Source: Caprimulgus europaeus (taxonomy: Eukaryota > Chordata > Aves > Caprimulgiformes > Caprimulgidae). Taken from it: DNA of 64,000 nt. Below, one piece after another: positions 1 through 10,781 of the stretch (position 1 is its first letter; each line of letters opens with the position of its first letter). The position numbers and the translations under genes are program-made. The DNA is taken from assembly GCA_907165065.1 (NCBI GenBank), contig OU015551.1, positions 2,294,001-2,358,000 on the forward strand. Reading direction: 5' to 3'. The notes under the pieces were generated by a model, which did not search any database, was not told the origin of the DNA, and saw nothing but the letters and a program-made list of their open reading frames with translations.

Positions 1-90
1 CTCTCACACCCCACCCGTGTTCCTGCCCGCTCCCACACCCCACCCGTGTTCCTGCCCGCTCCCACACCCCACCCGTGTTCCTGACCGCTC
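1..90. repeat. 29-bp tandem repeat, about 3 copies
   Basis: The unit ACCCGTGTTCCTGCCCGCTC with a short CCACACCCC spacer recurs at 29-base steps (cores at 17, 46 and 75). The array probably continues to the left of the window. Confidence 0.8.
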
Positions 91-99
91 CCACCCCAG

Positions 100-1018
100 T
101 ATCTCCTCTCGGGGCCAGCATACCCCGAATGCTCAGGTCACCCTCACCTCGTCCCACCGTCCGTTCCGGGTGGGACTGGGGACAGACGGGTCCCCTCCCC
201 GGAGCACCCAGCACCCTCAGCGCTGCTCCCCTGACGGGACGGGTCAGCCCCGAACAGCCCGTGGGTTTATTTAACCAAAAACTCGCGGATTTGAGCTCCG
301 TTGGCTGCCGCGCCCCACTCGTGAACGGAGCATCAGGAGAAGGTGATTCAGGAGTTGGCAAAAACGTTAATTTTGAAGTAAAAAGTGAAACTCCTCCCGT
401 GACGCGTGGGCTCAGGCACGGGTTCAGCATCCCCCTCACCCCTCGCAGCCTCCCACTCGGGACCCCCGGGGACTAAAGGGGCAGCGCGTGGGCACGGCCA
501 GCGCAGGGCGCGGTGAAGGCGCCGGTGCGTGGGGTTGTCACGGCACGCGCGGGCTCCAGCGAGGTTCCCCCGCCCGCCTGTCCTTCCCGCTCCCGCCACG
601 CGCGACCACCCACCCGCGAGGGGAAGGCAGGACCACGCGCGTGGGCCGTTACCTCACGAGCCGGCGGGCCAGCGCGCGATGACCGCCCCCCCACCTGCTC
701 CACGACCTCACGCGACGCCCAGGGCAGCTGCCGCGCGCCGCCACGCGGGGCCCTTTAGCGTGCGCGTGGCGGGAGGGGCGGGGCCAGCACTCAGAGGGGG
801 CGTGTCCCGGCCCTCCGCCCCGCCCCCGCCTCCGCTCGAATGACCCGCGCGGCCGCGCCATTGGCCGAGGCGGTGTCGAAAGGCGGCGAGGCCCCGCCCC
901 CTCAGCCGCAGGGGTCACTGGCGGTCATTGTCCCGCCGCGAGGCTTCGCTGCGCTGTGATCGTGGGGAGCGGGGCGGGCCCGGAGGGTCCTGGCTCCTCC
1001 TCAGCAGCCGGAACGGCC
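100..1018. promoter_or_regulatory. CpG island, owner unknown
   Basis: This is a GC-rich, CpG-dense block with GC boxes (for example around 775-785 and 893-900), a reverse CCAAT box (ATTGG, 860-864) and no TATA box. These are features of a housekeeping-type or bidirectional promoter. It lies about 15 kb upstream of the RFX2 promoter and ends abruptly where an LTR begins at about 1019. I see no convincing coding exon in it. It may be the promoter of a neighbouring gene transcribed leftwards, or a distant alternative RFX2 start. Confidence 0.65.
404..768. promoter_or_regulatory. Cluster of 11 GCGTG/CACGC cores
   Basis: GCGTG or its complement CACGC occurs at 404, 486, 527, 544, 597, 634, 639, 709, 742, 758 and 764. 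GCGTG is the core bound by AhR-ARNT and overlaps the HIF core (RCGTG). CpG islands are enriched in such words, so the regulatory meaning is only a suggestion. Confidence 0.4.
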
Positions 1019-1793
1019 GCGTTTGGGCTCAGGGTGGGATTTGTTACGAGAAGGGCGTTGCTCACACAGCGGGGGTTTTGAGTTGCTGCTGGAATCACGG
1101 AGTCACAGAGTGGTTTGGGTTGGGAGGGACCTTAAAGCTCATCCAGTCCCAACCCCCCTGCCAGCAGCAGGGACACCTTCCACTAGACCAGGTTGCTCAA
1201 AGCCTCATCCAACCTGGCCCAGAACACTTCCAGGGAGGAGCAGCCACAGCTTCTCTGGCCAACCTGGGCCAGGGTCTCACCACCCTCACAGCAAAGAATT
1301 TCTTCCTAATGTCCAAGGACATTGCAATTTGCCAGTTTGCAAGTGCAAGAGACTGGGAGGGGGGAAGCACAGTAATTAGCAAAACCCCAAATTGACATTT
1401 GGATATGCAAATGAGATATTCCAGATCATATCACATCATGTCAGTGTATTAACCAGCGTTGATTGGAAAACTGGGGATCCTCTCAGGGATCACTCAGGCT
1501 CTCGCTCTTCCAGGACTGAGGTTTCAGAACTGTCCCTGCTCCGGGATCGCTGGCTGGGGCCAGGCTGGACATCGGTCGGTAGATGGTGAGCAACTGCACT
1601 GTGCATCACTCATTTGCATATTCTATTATTACTGTTATTATCATTATTATTATTATTTCAATTAGTAAATTATTTTTATCTCAACCCATGAGCTTCCTTA
1701 CTTTTCCCCTTCCATTCCTCTCCCCTACTCCCTGGGGAGAGAGAGCGAGCGGCTGCGTTTGCCTGCAGCCAAAGGAGTGAAACCACCACAACA
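1019..1793 (+). mobile_element. ERV LTR, 5'-truncated, with nested CR1
   Basis: The left part (1019-1090) and right part (1310-1793) align by eye with the longer LTR at 14327-15062. Shared landmarks are GTGGGATTTGT, CCAGTTTGCAAGTGCAA, TTAGCAAAA, TATGCAAATGAGATATTCCA, the TATT/ATTATT tract and the terminal AAACCACCACAACA. A CR1 copy splits it. The first roughly 50 bases of the LTR are missing at the junction with the CpG island. No retroviral genes adjoin it, so it is a solo LTR. Confidence 0.75.
1091..1309 (-). mobile_element. CR1 3' end nested in an LTR
   Basis: This is the reverse complement of a CR1 3' terminus: AATCACGGAGTCACAGAGTGG, then the conserved GGACCTTAAAGCTCATCCAG segment and the ORF2 tail. 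It sits exactly between GCTGCTGG and TCCAAGGACAT, which are contiguous in the related LTR at 14327-15062. It therefore inserted after the LTR. Confidence 0.9.
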
Positions 1794-2345
1794 GGCTGAG
1801 CTCACAAGGCAGTGGGACAGCCCTGCAGTCACCTCACAGTCACCCCAAAACCTCCTGTGCCTCAAAAATGGCTCAGCAGCTGCAAGCGTGAGGTGTTGCC
1901 ATGTGCAGCACGCTGTGTGCACCCTTCACCACCCAGCAAGGAGAAATAAAAGTGAGAGGAAGCGAAACGCTGCACTGGCTGCTGGCAGCATCTGGGAAAG
2001 TCAGGAAGATCTGTGAACTTAGCAGAGAATCAACCTCCTTACCCCAGTCAAGCCTTGGTCATGAGCCAGGAGCTGCCGTGCTGACAAGGGAAAGGGAATT
2101 CTCAGTGAACCAAGAAAAGATTCAGCAGCACAGCCCAAAGGTTGGCTGAGGTGGCAGGAGTCACCAGTTCTATTTTTGGAGATGCCCTGAGCCAACAAAT
2201 TACCTTGGGCAAGCGGCTTTTTTTGTGCTCCCAATGTCCTTGTCTATCAAACTGAGGTTGCATCACTGCAAAGGCTGATACCATGGTGATTGCAAAAGTC
2301 CCATCGGCTCTGGAACCAAAGGGACTGGTGAAGGAGGAGACAGAC
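1794..2345. other. Intergenic, nothing recognised
   Basis: Mixed-composition unique sequence with no exon-like or repeat signal I can support. Confidence 0.5.
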
Positions 2346-3135
2346 ATAGAATCCTAAACTGGTCTGGATGGGAAGGGACCTTAAAGCTCATCCAGTCCCA
2401 ACCCCCCTGCCAGCAGCAGGGACACCTTCCACTAGACCAGGTTGCTCAAAGCCTCATCCAACCTGGCCCAGAACACTTCCAGGGAGGAGCAGCCACAGCT
2501 TCTCTGGCCAACCTGGGCCAGGGTCTCACCACCCTCACACCAAAGAATTTCTTCCTCACATCTCATCTAAACCTCCCCTCTTTCAGTTTAGAGCCATTTC
2601 CTCCTGTTCTATCACAACTGCACTTATAAAAAGTCCCTCCCCACCTTCCTGGAGCCCCTTCAGGTACTGGGAGGCCACTGGAAGGTCTCCCCAGAGCCTT
2701 CTCTTCCCCAGGCTGAACAGCCCCAGCTCTCTCAGCCTGTCCTCACAACAGAGCTTCTCCAGCCCTGGCATCATCCTCGTGGCCTCCTCTGCACTGGCTC
2801 AGTAGCTCCATGTCCTTGTGCTGTTGGTGGCCCCAGCCCTGGAGGCAGCACTGCAGGGGGGGTCTGAGGAGAGCGGAGCAGAGGGGCAGAATCCCCTCCC
2901 TGGCCCTGCTGCCCACGCTGCTCTGGGTGCAGCCCAGGACACGGTTATTGGCTCTGGGCTGCCAGCTCACGGTGCTGCCTCATGTTGAGCTTCTCCTCCC
3001 CCAGCACCCCAAGTCCTTCTCTCCGGAGCTGCTCTCAAGCCACTCATCTCCCAGTCTGTGTTTGTGCTTGGGGTTGCCCTGACCCAGGTGCAGGACCTTG
3101 CCCTTGGCCTTGTTGAACTTCATGAGGTTCTCAAA
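2346..3135 (-). mobile_element. CR1, 5'-truncated (ORF2 tail plus 3' end)
   Basis: Antisense CR1 of about 790 bases. The complement encodes the end of the reverse transcriptase [23 protein letters not shown] and LRELGLFSL, followed by the 3' UTR. Several indels break the frame. It is the same subfamily as the copies at 37398, 39160 and 54885. Confidence 0.9.
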
Positions 3136-3591
3136 AGAGCAAAGTGCAGATGGTCCTCAGGCAACTGTGCCACGAGGAGCAGAGGAACCGTTCTCACTGA
3201 TCAGGTCATGCCTTGGAGTAACTACAAGAACCATAATTATCTATTGGTGTTAGCACAGCCCTTTGTAAACAAACGTGGAGCAGTTCAGCTCGAACCAGCA
3301 AGGGCACCAGAGTCACCGCGCCCTTTGTCGAGCGTCGCTTTTCCTGGCTCTGTATTTACTAACAATTAACTCCAGGGGAGTCCCAGGGTTCTGACTTTCC
3401 TCAGCACCAAGAGCAGGGTGGCCCAGGAAATATCAACCCAGCACAGAATCACTCGGCTGGGGTGAATTTTAGCAATGGTTGGCTAGGCCAGGAATGACTG
3501 GAAAGGCTTTGCAGGCACCAGTTGTTCCATTCACCGGCTCATAACTCATCTTACCAAATTTTTATGCCATGAAAATTGCAGCCAGCGTGAG
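3136..3591. other. Intergenic, nothing recognised
   Basis: Unique-looking sequence between a CR1 and an LTR; no gene signal seen. Confidence 0.5.
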
Positions 3592-4172
3592 TGTGGTGGT
3601 TTCACTTGGCCGGTAGTCGAACACCACGCAGCCGCTCGCTCACTCTCCGCCTGCCCCAGGGAACAGGGGAGAGAATTGGAGGGGTAAGGAGACTTGCTGG
3701 TTGAGAAAAGAACAGTTTAATAATTGAAATAAAATAAACCTTAAAATCAGAATGACAATAATAATGGTTATAATAAAATATACAAATGAGTGATACCCAG
3801 TGTCATTGCTCACCACCTGCTGACCCAGCCCAGCTCATTCCCAGATCAACAATCCCAAAACCCACAGTCCAGCACTCCAATTAACCTTAATTAATACACT
3901 GACCATGGTGTTACATGATAAGGAATATCCCACTGGCATGTCCAAATGCCACTTTGGATTTTCTAATTTTACTCTGCCCACTTTCCCCCAATCTTCTGCA
4001 CCTGCAGACCAGCAAAGCACAGGGAAGTTGGAAAGTCCTTCATCTTCCAATAGAAAATAAAAACACTGGTGTGTTATCAACATTCTTCTCATACCAAATC
4101 CCACACTGAACCCAAAACACAGCTATTCTGCCTGCTAAAAAGAAAATTAACTCTGTCCCAGACAAAACCCAA
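3592..4172 (-). mobile_element. ERV solo LTR (antisense)
   Basis: It begins TGTGGTGGTTTCAC, the complement of the 3' end of this LTR family. It continues with the GCCGCTCGCTCACTC block and an A/T-rich stretch with AATAAAATAAA. It ends near GAAAATTAACTCTGTCCCAGACA, the complement of the family's 5' start (TGTCTGGGACAGAGTTAATTTTC). Flanking DNA shows no viral genes. Confidence 0.75.
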
Positions 4173-4496
4173 GTTATAGATACTGATATGTGAGGGAAAA
4201 AAAACATTAAAAAGCATTAAATACATGTCTTAGTGCTGCATTTGTGGGCTACAGGGAGGAGAGAGGCAAGTGAAGAAAAGTAGAATAGATATTTTTGGTC
4301 CCTGGGACTTCAAAGGGAATATCAGGCAGTTTCTCATCCGATGCCAATGAGCACAGCTCTGCAGAAGCAGCCCTGTGCTGCTGGGTGACTCCTGCCAAGG
4401 TCAACATCCAAAGCAAAGCTCTGTGGTTTACAGGGAAGGGGCAGATAAGCAAGCCTAGTGCCTTGGTGTCTGGTTCTGTAAAGCAGATCTAAGAAA

Positions 4497-4694
4497 ATAT
4501 ATTATATATTATATATTATATATTATATATTATATATTATATATTATATATTTTATATTTTATATTTTATATTTTATATTTTATATTTTATATTTATATT
4601 TATATATTTATATTTATATTTATATTTATATTTATATTTATATTTATATTTATATTTATATTTATATTTATATTTATATTTATATTTATATTTA
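4497..4694. repeat. AT microsatellite, three stepped units
   Basis: The tract passes from ATTATAT-type 7-mers, through ATATTTT 7-mers, to ATATTT 6-mers. The stepwise changes look like successive slippage founders. Confidence 0.9.
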
Positions 4695-4784
4695 AAACAG
4701 GAACAGTGGTGGTGATTAATTGAAATGTATTGACAAGTGTGGAACCTGAGCACGACATAAATGATATGGAATAAAGGGTGAATA

Positions 4785-4962
4785 TTGGCCTAGGATAGAG
4801 CTAATTTTCTTCTTGGTAACTAGAATAGAGCTGCATTTTAGATTTAGTGTGAGATTTAGTATGAGAAGAATGTTGCTGATATATTGATGGGTTTAGTTGT
4901 TGCTAAGAAATCAAGGGCTTTCCAACTTCCCACATGTTGCTGGGTCTCACAAATTCCCAACT
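4785..4962 (+). mobile_element. ERV LTR 5' fragment
   Basis: GGATAGAGCTAATTTTCTTC and the following AGAATAGAGCTGCATTTTAG resemble the 5' end of the LTR at 14327, where CAGGATAGAGTTAATTTTC leads into AGAATAGCTGTGTTTGGG. The fragment then gives way to the 23-bp minisatellite, so the array may have grown inside or at the edge of this LTR. Confidence 0.55.
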
Positions 4963-5860
4963 CCACAGTCACTGGGAGGAAGTGACCAGAGTCACTGGGA
5001 GCAAGTGACCACAGTCACTGGGAGGAAGTGACCAGGGTTACTGGGAGCAAGTGACCACAGTCACTGGGAGGAAGTGACCAGGGTTACTGGGAGCAAGTGA
5101 CCAGAGTCACTGGGAGGAAGTGACCGCAGTCACTGGGAGCAAGTGACCAGAGTGACTGGGAGCAAGTGACCAGAGTGACTGGGAGCAAGTGACCAGAGTC
5201 ACTGGGAGCAAGTGACCATGTTACTGGGAGCAAGTGACCAGAGTGACTGGGAGCAAGTGACCAGAGTCACTGGGAGCAAGTGACCAGAGTGACTGGGAGC
5301 AAGTGACCAGAGTCACTGGGAGCAAGTGACCAGGGTTACTGGGAGCAAGTGACCAGAGTCGCTGGGAGCAAGTGACCAGAGTGACTGGGAGCAAGTGACC
5401 ATGGTTACTGGGAGCAAGTGACCAGAGTGACTGGGAGCAAGTGACCATGGTTACTGGGAGCAAGTGACCAGAGTGACTGGGAGCAAGTGACCACAGTCAC
5501 TGGGAGCAAGTGACCAGAGTGACTGGGAGCAAGTGACCAGAGTGACTGGGAGCAAGTGACCACAGTCACTGGGAGCAAGTGACCAGAGTGACTGGGAGCA
5601 AGTGACCAGAGTGACTGGGAGCAAGTGACCAGAGTGACTGGGAGCAAGTGACCAGAGTCAGTGGGAGCAAGTGACCACAGTCACTGGGAGCAAGTGACCA
5701 GGGTTACTGGGAGCAAGTGACCACAGTCACTGGGAGCAAGTGACCAGAGTGACTGGGAGCAAGTGACCAGAGTCACTGGGAGCAAGTGACCACAGTCACT
5801 GGGAGGAAGTGACCAGAGTGACTGGGAGCAAGTGACCAGAGTGACTGGGAGCAAGTGACT
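4963..5860. repeat. 23-bp minisatellite with an X-box-like dyad, about 38 copies
   Basis: The unit is AGTGACC-NN-RGTNACTGGGAGCA with very little length variation; one unit near 5215 is a base short. I count 38 exact GTGACC words. The variable centre reads AGAGTCAC, ACAGTCAC, AGAGTGAC, AGGGTTAC or ATGGTTAC, and some units have GAGGA in place of GAGCA. Each unit carries GTGACC-N2-RGTNAC, one base off the RFX X-box consensus GTNRCC-N0-3-RGYAAC, and many units are perfect short inverted repeats. The antisense frames stay open for 80-100 codons only because of the periodicity. It lies about 11 kb upstream of the RFX2 promoter. Confidence 0.95.
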
Positions 5861-6198
5861 CAACCCAAAACGTTGTTGCACCTCAGGGTGTTGACCTGAA
5901 GGAGAACGGGGTGAGGGGGCAATAGATGATTTCAGCAATTTCCACATGAAGAGGAGAATAAACACATGGAGCAAATAGGCTGGCAAACACGTGCTCAGAC
6001 AGAAGGGAGGGAGTCAGGAGAGTCTGTTTATAGCATTATCACTTCCAAATTTAAACAGGTCTTGTTATCTTTCCCACCAAGGACTTGCAACATCTTTCTG
6101 GTCATGTGGAAGGTTCTACAGCAAATAGCTGCAGGTCTCTGTGGAAAAAGAGCCAAGAAACCCCAAACTAAAAAATCCCACACTAAATTAAGGACTAG
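5861..6198. other. Intergenic, nothing recognised
   Basis: Short unique stretch between the minisatellite and a CR1 copy. Confidence 0.5.
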
Positions 6199-6400
6199 AT
6201 TCACAGAACCCCAGACTGGTGGGGTTGGAAGGGAGCTCAGGAGATCATCCAGTCCAACCCCCCTGCCAAAGCAGGGTCCCTACACCAGGCTGCACAGGAA
6301 AGTGTCCAGGTGGGTTTGAACATCTCCAGAGATGGAGACTCCACACCCTCTCTGGGCAGCCTGGCCCAGGGCTCTGGTACCTTCATATCCAGCTCCCAAC
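6199..6400 (-). mobile_element. CR1 3' end fragment
   Basis: Antisense CR1: TTCACAGAACCCCAGACTGG, GTTGGAAGGGAGCTC and ATCATCCAGTCCAACCCCCC, followed by the ORF2 tail with the complement of CLGRECVESPS-like codons. It is divergent from the main subfamily in the window. Confidence 0.85.
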
Positions 6401-8029
6401 TGTCCCCAATCCACAGAGCTTCACCAAAGCCAAGGAGTCTTCCCCAGAACACACCAGCTGATAACTGACTTATCCACCTCATCCTTATACCACAACTCTT
6501 CTGCAGCAATGTTCTCATAAATAAAACTGGAGCAAACACTCGTTGCCCTGCCTGCTGCAGCCACAAAAAAACAATTAATTATTTTAATACTCATTGAGAC
6601 CTGCACACTCGTGGATTTTTGAAGCAATATGGTTTTTGAAACTACAAGCAAAGGCTCTCTGTTGTTTTACACAACATGCAAGGAGGGATATTCATTTATA
6701 AAGTGTGAAAAGTAGTGGAGAATTTGAATATCCAGCCTCTAGAATAATTTAGTTTGATGCTAAATATCAACTCTCTTTGGAGTTCTTGCCTATATCCTCT
6801 GGATGTTAAAGCTAAAATCAAGTTACAATGCTATTTCTGCCCACAGGTCGTTCCACAGTTGAAAAAGAATTTGATGGCAAACCCTTTACTCCAAAGTGAG
6901 GTGTAGAAGAGTTGTTTCCAATAGCTCAGGGGAAAAAAAAACCTCAATTGCATCTCTGGAACTTCAATAAGCAAAAGAACAATGTATTTTCTCAGGTTGC
7001 TCTAGGATGAGAACAGCAGGTTTATCTCCTGTTCCCAGGCCAGGGGACTTTGTGGCGATGGTGTCACCATGTTTACCAGGCAGATCTAACCCAAGGTTGT
7101 GCCCTGTCTGTCCCCCCCATTTAAAGTGGTGTTGTAACCAGGAAAGGGGATGAATTTGTAACCAGAGTTAGAGACAGCAACACAGAGACATGTTTTATCA
7201 CCTGAGTACACAGAGGCCACCTCCAATCCTGGGTGCTTTGAGGCTGTCCAAGCAGAGAAGTTGCTGATGATGGTTGACTGGAGTGCGGTGCAAGACCTAT
7301 GCACCCGGGACTCAGTCTTAAATGTTAATAATCTACAGGGCTACTTAATGTTTTTCTGTGTTTTTTAAACATAAACTCACTGTAGTAAAAAAGTTTTACT
7401 TGTACAAACCTTCAAAATGCTCTCGAGTCATGAGCACGTTGGACTTTCCCAACCTGAACTTTTCTGTTTGATATCCAGCTTCCAAACTTCCACCAGATTT
7501 CAACTTTTTGTCCCAGATCAGGATAGAAGAAATTACCTAAAATGCTGATAACATGCACAGGGTAGGCAGATAGGAAGTGGTTGCCCTACCACAATCTGGT
7601 TTTCAGAATAATTCCATCCCACCTTACCTGCTCGGCACACACATCACACTATCTCCAGCCATGGGCTCCTTGTCCTGCTGCTCTCCCATCCCACAGGACA
7701 ACCCAGCTGTGCCCACACAGCCCCAGCAGCACAATTCCCAACAGTGATGTGTTTGTAGAACAATCTTATTTCTCATTTTATGGCTCGAGGGAATCGTGCT
7801 AGAGCAGCTGAAGGGAGTTACTGCCCCTCACCACCCACCCTTCACCAGAGCAGTTGGCAGTGTCACAGCTCAGCCCCACGTTGCTGCTGGTTGAGGCTAC
7901 ACAAACGTGTTTGCATGGCCACAGCGAAAGCAGACTCACCTTTCTCTTGGCACTGCTGGGCAGATGGTGGCTTTTGGCACAGAGCTGGCATGGGAAGGTG
8001 AGGACAGACAGAGCAGTTCACTACAGCCT
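6401..8029. other. Intergenic, nothing recognised
   Basis: About 1.6 kb of AT-leaning unique sequence. Its short open frames show no family resemblance and no codon signal. Confidence 0.5.
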
Positions 8030-8230
8030 GCCCATCAAAACCACCAGCAGCTCTCAGGACAGTTGAAGTCCCCCATGAGGACCAGGATCTGAGAACATGA
8101 GGCTTCTCCTCCCTGTCTGCACAGGTCCTCAGTCATTTGTTCCTCCTGGTCAGGCAACCTGTAACAAACACCTACTACAGTGTCACCCTTACCCTGTCTC
8201 CTCTTTAACCCTCATCCCCAGGTGAGCTCC
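8030..8230 (-). mobile_element. CR1 fragment, endonuclease region
   Basis: The complement reads ILVLMGDFNCP, the conserved MGDFN motif of the apurinic-type endonuclease domain in CR1 ORF2. It is separated from a CR1 3' end at 8287, so it is an internal part of the same or another decayed copy. Confidence 0.65.
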
Positions 8231-8286
8231 TCCCTAAAGAGCTCATCCCCAGATCGCAGCACTCTGCTCATGGGATCCATCCCACC

Positions 8287-8520
8287 ACACAGAATCACAG
8301 AATGGTTTGGGTTGAAGGCACCTTTCAAAGCCATCCAGTCCAACCCCTCTGCAGTGAGCAGGGACATCTTCAACCAGATCAGGTTGGTCAGAGCCCCGTC
8401 CAACCTGACCTTGAATGTTTCAAGGGATGGGGCTGCTACCACCTCTCTGGGCAACCTGGGCCAGGGTTTCACCACCCTCAGCATAAAAAATTTCTTCCTT
8501 ATATCCAGTGTAAAGACTCC
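8287..8520 (-). mobile_element. CR1 3' end fragment
   Basis: CACAGAATCACAGAATGGTT followed by GGCACCTTTCAAAGCCATCCAG and the ORF2 tail (complement of LGQGFTTLS-type sequence). Together with 8030-8230 it may be one internally deleted element. Confidence 0.9.
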
Positions 8521-10315
8521 ACAATTCATGATCCCACCCAGATGGTCGCCCTGCAGCTGCCCACAGTTTGCCATCTCCTCAGGTTTACTCCACGTGCTGT
8601 TGGCACAAGTGTACAAGAGCTTCAGAGAGACACCTCAGCACATTGACTTCCTAGAAATGCTTTTGAGGCTTCCTCAATGACATTGCCTTCTAACCACTGC
8701 TCTGCTCACATGCAAGTGCTGAAGGTGATGCTGCTCAAACTCTTCTGTTGATTTTGTGATCCCATCACATCACCCAGGCTCTGTGCTTCTTGCCTCTTGT
8801 CCCTCCCTCTCAGGACACTGCAAGCTCTGTCCCTCCCCGTGGTTCCTGTGTGTGTGGTTTTCTGGGAAACAGGGTGAGACTCATGTAAACTCAGGGCACT
8901 CAGAAGCTCTGAGTTGTGCAGAACTTCCCTTTAGGTACTGCAATACAGAGTTAAACACAGCCCACTAAGGTCTCTCAGCCTCACTTTGCCACCAAGAATA
9001 CTACACCGCTGGTATCTTATTCAATTTATTACATTAGACTGTTAATAGACTAATTTTGTTCTTTTCTCTGGAGGTTTGATTGTTTTCAGAAGAGAAATGC
9101 AAATGAAAATAAAATTTCTATATTAAATGAAACATTTTTCATTAGGGTGGTTTGGAAAGACTGGACACACAGTAATGTGAGTTCTGAGTTTAGGCATACA
9201 ATGAGATTTTCACTCAGGATAAAAGGAGTAGGAGAAAATCCCACACAGACTTTCTTCCTGAGAACATATTTTACATAGAAAGCCAAAACCCATCAAAACT
9301 TCCATGGAGACCTTCTGCCAGGGCTGTTCAGTCACCAAGAGTGTCACTACACAGACGTGGCTGTACCAAAGCTGTGTTGACATAAGTGATATTGATTTAG
9401 TGATACCAACATGACTATCTTTGATTACATCCAAGATGTGGACACATCCTCTTCTAGCTCCTGAGAGGTGAGAAGGTCCCAGCTCCCTGCAGGGAGTGAC
9501 ACACAAACCCCACACACGCTGGTTTTTCCGTGACCGGACCCAGTGGGGGTTTTTTTTTGCTCAATTTCCAGAGGGCTGTGGCCAAAACAAAGATAACTCC
9601 AGATAAATGCTCAGTCCTTTCGTTCTGCTGAAAGGAAATTTCCAGGGTGTGGGGAGGAGAAGAGAACATTTGAATTTCTAGCTGTGGTAAAAACTTTTTA
9701 GGGGAAAAACATGAGTTTGAGAAGCACAAACTCTTCCATGTCCTCAAACTGAAGAGTCTGGGGACTGGTGAGACACTTGCTGCCACCCAAGGGAGACAGA
9801 AGTGAGAGCAAGGGAAGGGCTGGACACCCTTTCTCCTGTCCTGGTTGCTCTCAGGCTGGGTAAGGCTGGCAGGGAAGCAGAGCTCTGCCAGGACAGGACA
9901 GGACAGGACAGACCCTGTGGCACTGCCACAGCCCAGGTTTCATTGTCCTGCTGAGGGGCAGAGGGGGACACGCTGCGATGCCACCGAGCAATTCCAGCTT
10001 GGCCTTGGCACAACCACACTCAACTCATTTATCCTCTTAAACCCAACAACCAAAAGCACTGACGAGGGGGGTGGTCTGACCAGAAGCAGAAGACAACACT
10101 CCTGGGGGTCTCACCCAGCTGCAGGGCTCGAGGGATGTGGCAGCTCCACGCAGGAAACCCATCACTTGGGTCCCTCCAAAGAAGTGTCCTCAGGAGCAGC
10201 TGGTGGGGACACGTACTCTGTCCCCAAGTGCTTCTCTGGAGCGACTGCCTGCCCACAAACCCAGAGCCTGTTCCATCTGCATCATGGCTTAAAATCATTG
10301 TGAAGGGGAATTTTA
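8521..10315. other. Intergenic, no gene recognised
   Basis: Unique-looking sequence. A short GGACA pentamer run lies at about 9891-9911. I see no exon supported by both frame and splice signals. Confidence 0.5.
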
Positions 10316-10642
10316 GTGCTGATTGATAGACAAATAAAAGAGAAAGGAAAAAGAAAAAGAAGAAGGAAAAGGGGAAAGGGAAAGAAGAAAAAGGAAAAGG
10401 AAAAGAAAAAGGAAAAGAAAAAGAAAAAGGAAAAGAAAAAGGAAAAGGAAAAGAAAAAGGAAAAGGAAAAGAAAAAGAAAAAGAAAAAGAAAAAGAAAAA
10501 GAAAAAGAAAAAGAAAAAGAAAAAGAAAAAGAAAAAGAAAAAGAAAAAGAAAAAGAAAAAGAAAAAGAAAAAGAAAAAGAAAAAGAAAAAGAAAAAGAAA
10601 AAGAAAAAGAGAAGAAGAGAAAGAAGAAGAAAAAGAAAAAAC
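10316..10642. repeat. Polypurine tract (GAAAAA)n
   Basis: More than 300 bases of nearly pure A/G on the + strand: imperfect GGAAAA/GAAGAA on the left, then regular GAAAAA 6-mers from about 10460, then GAAGAA. The Lys-rich and Phe-rich open frames across it are artefacts of composition. Confidence 0.95.
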
Positions 10643-10781
10643 GAAATTATTACCATGTAGGCAATCTTCTCAGCTTGCAGGGGGTGACGCTGTTTGTACT
10701 CAGTGGAGTGGAATGAGCCACCAGTGCCGGCTCCGGATATTTCACACGGGATGGTCTGAGATCACCCAGCAGCAACACACG

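Noticed and set aside
4963..5860. CRISPR-like array
   Set aside because: Units are contiguous with no unique spacers, and the genome is avian.
10316..10660. Lys-rich (+) and Phe-rich (-) open frames over 110 codons
   Set aside because: They are translations of a polypurine microsatellite with no flanking gene structure.
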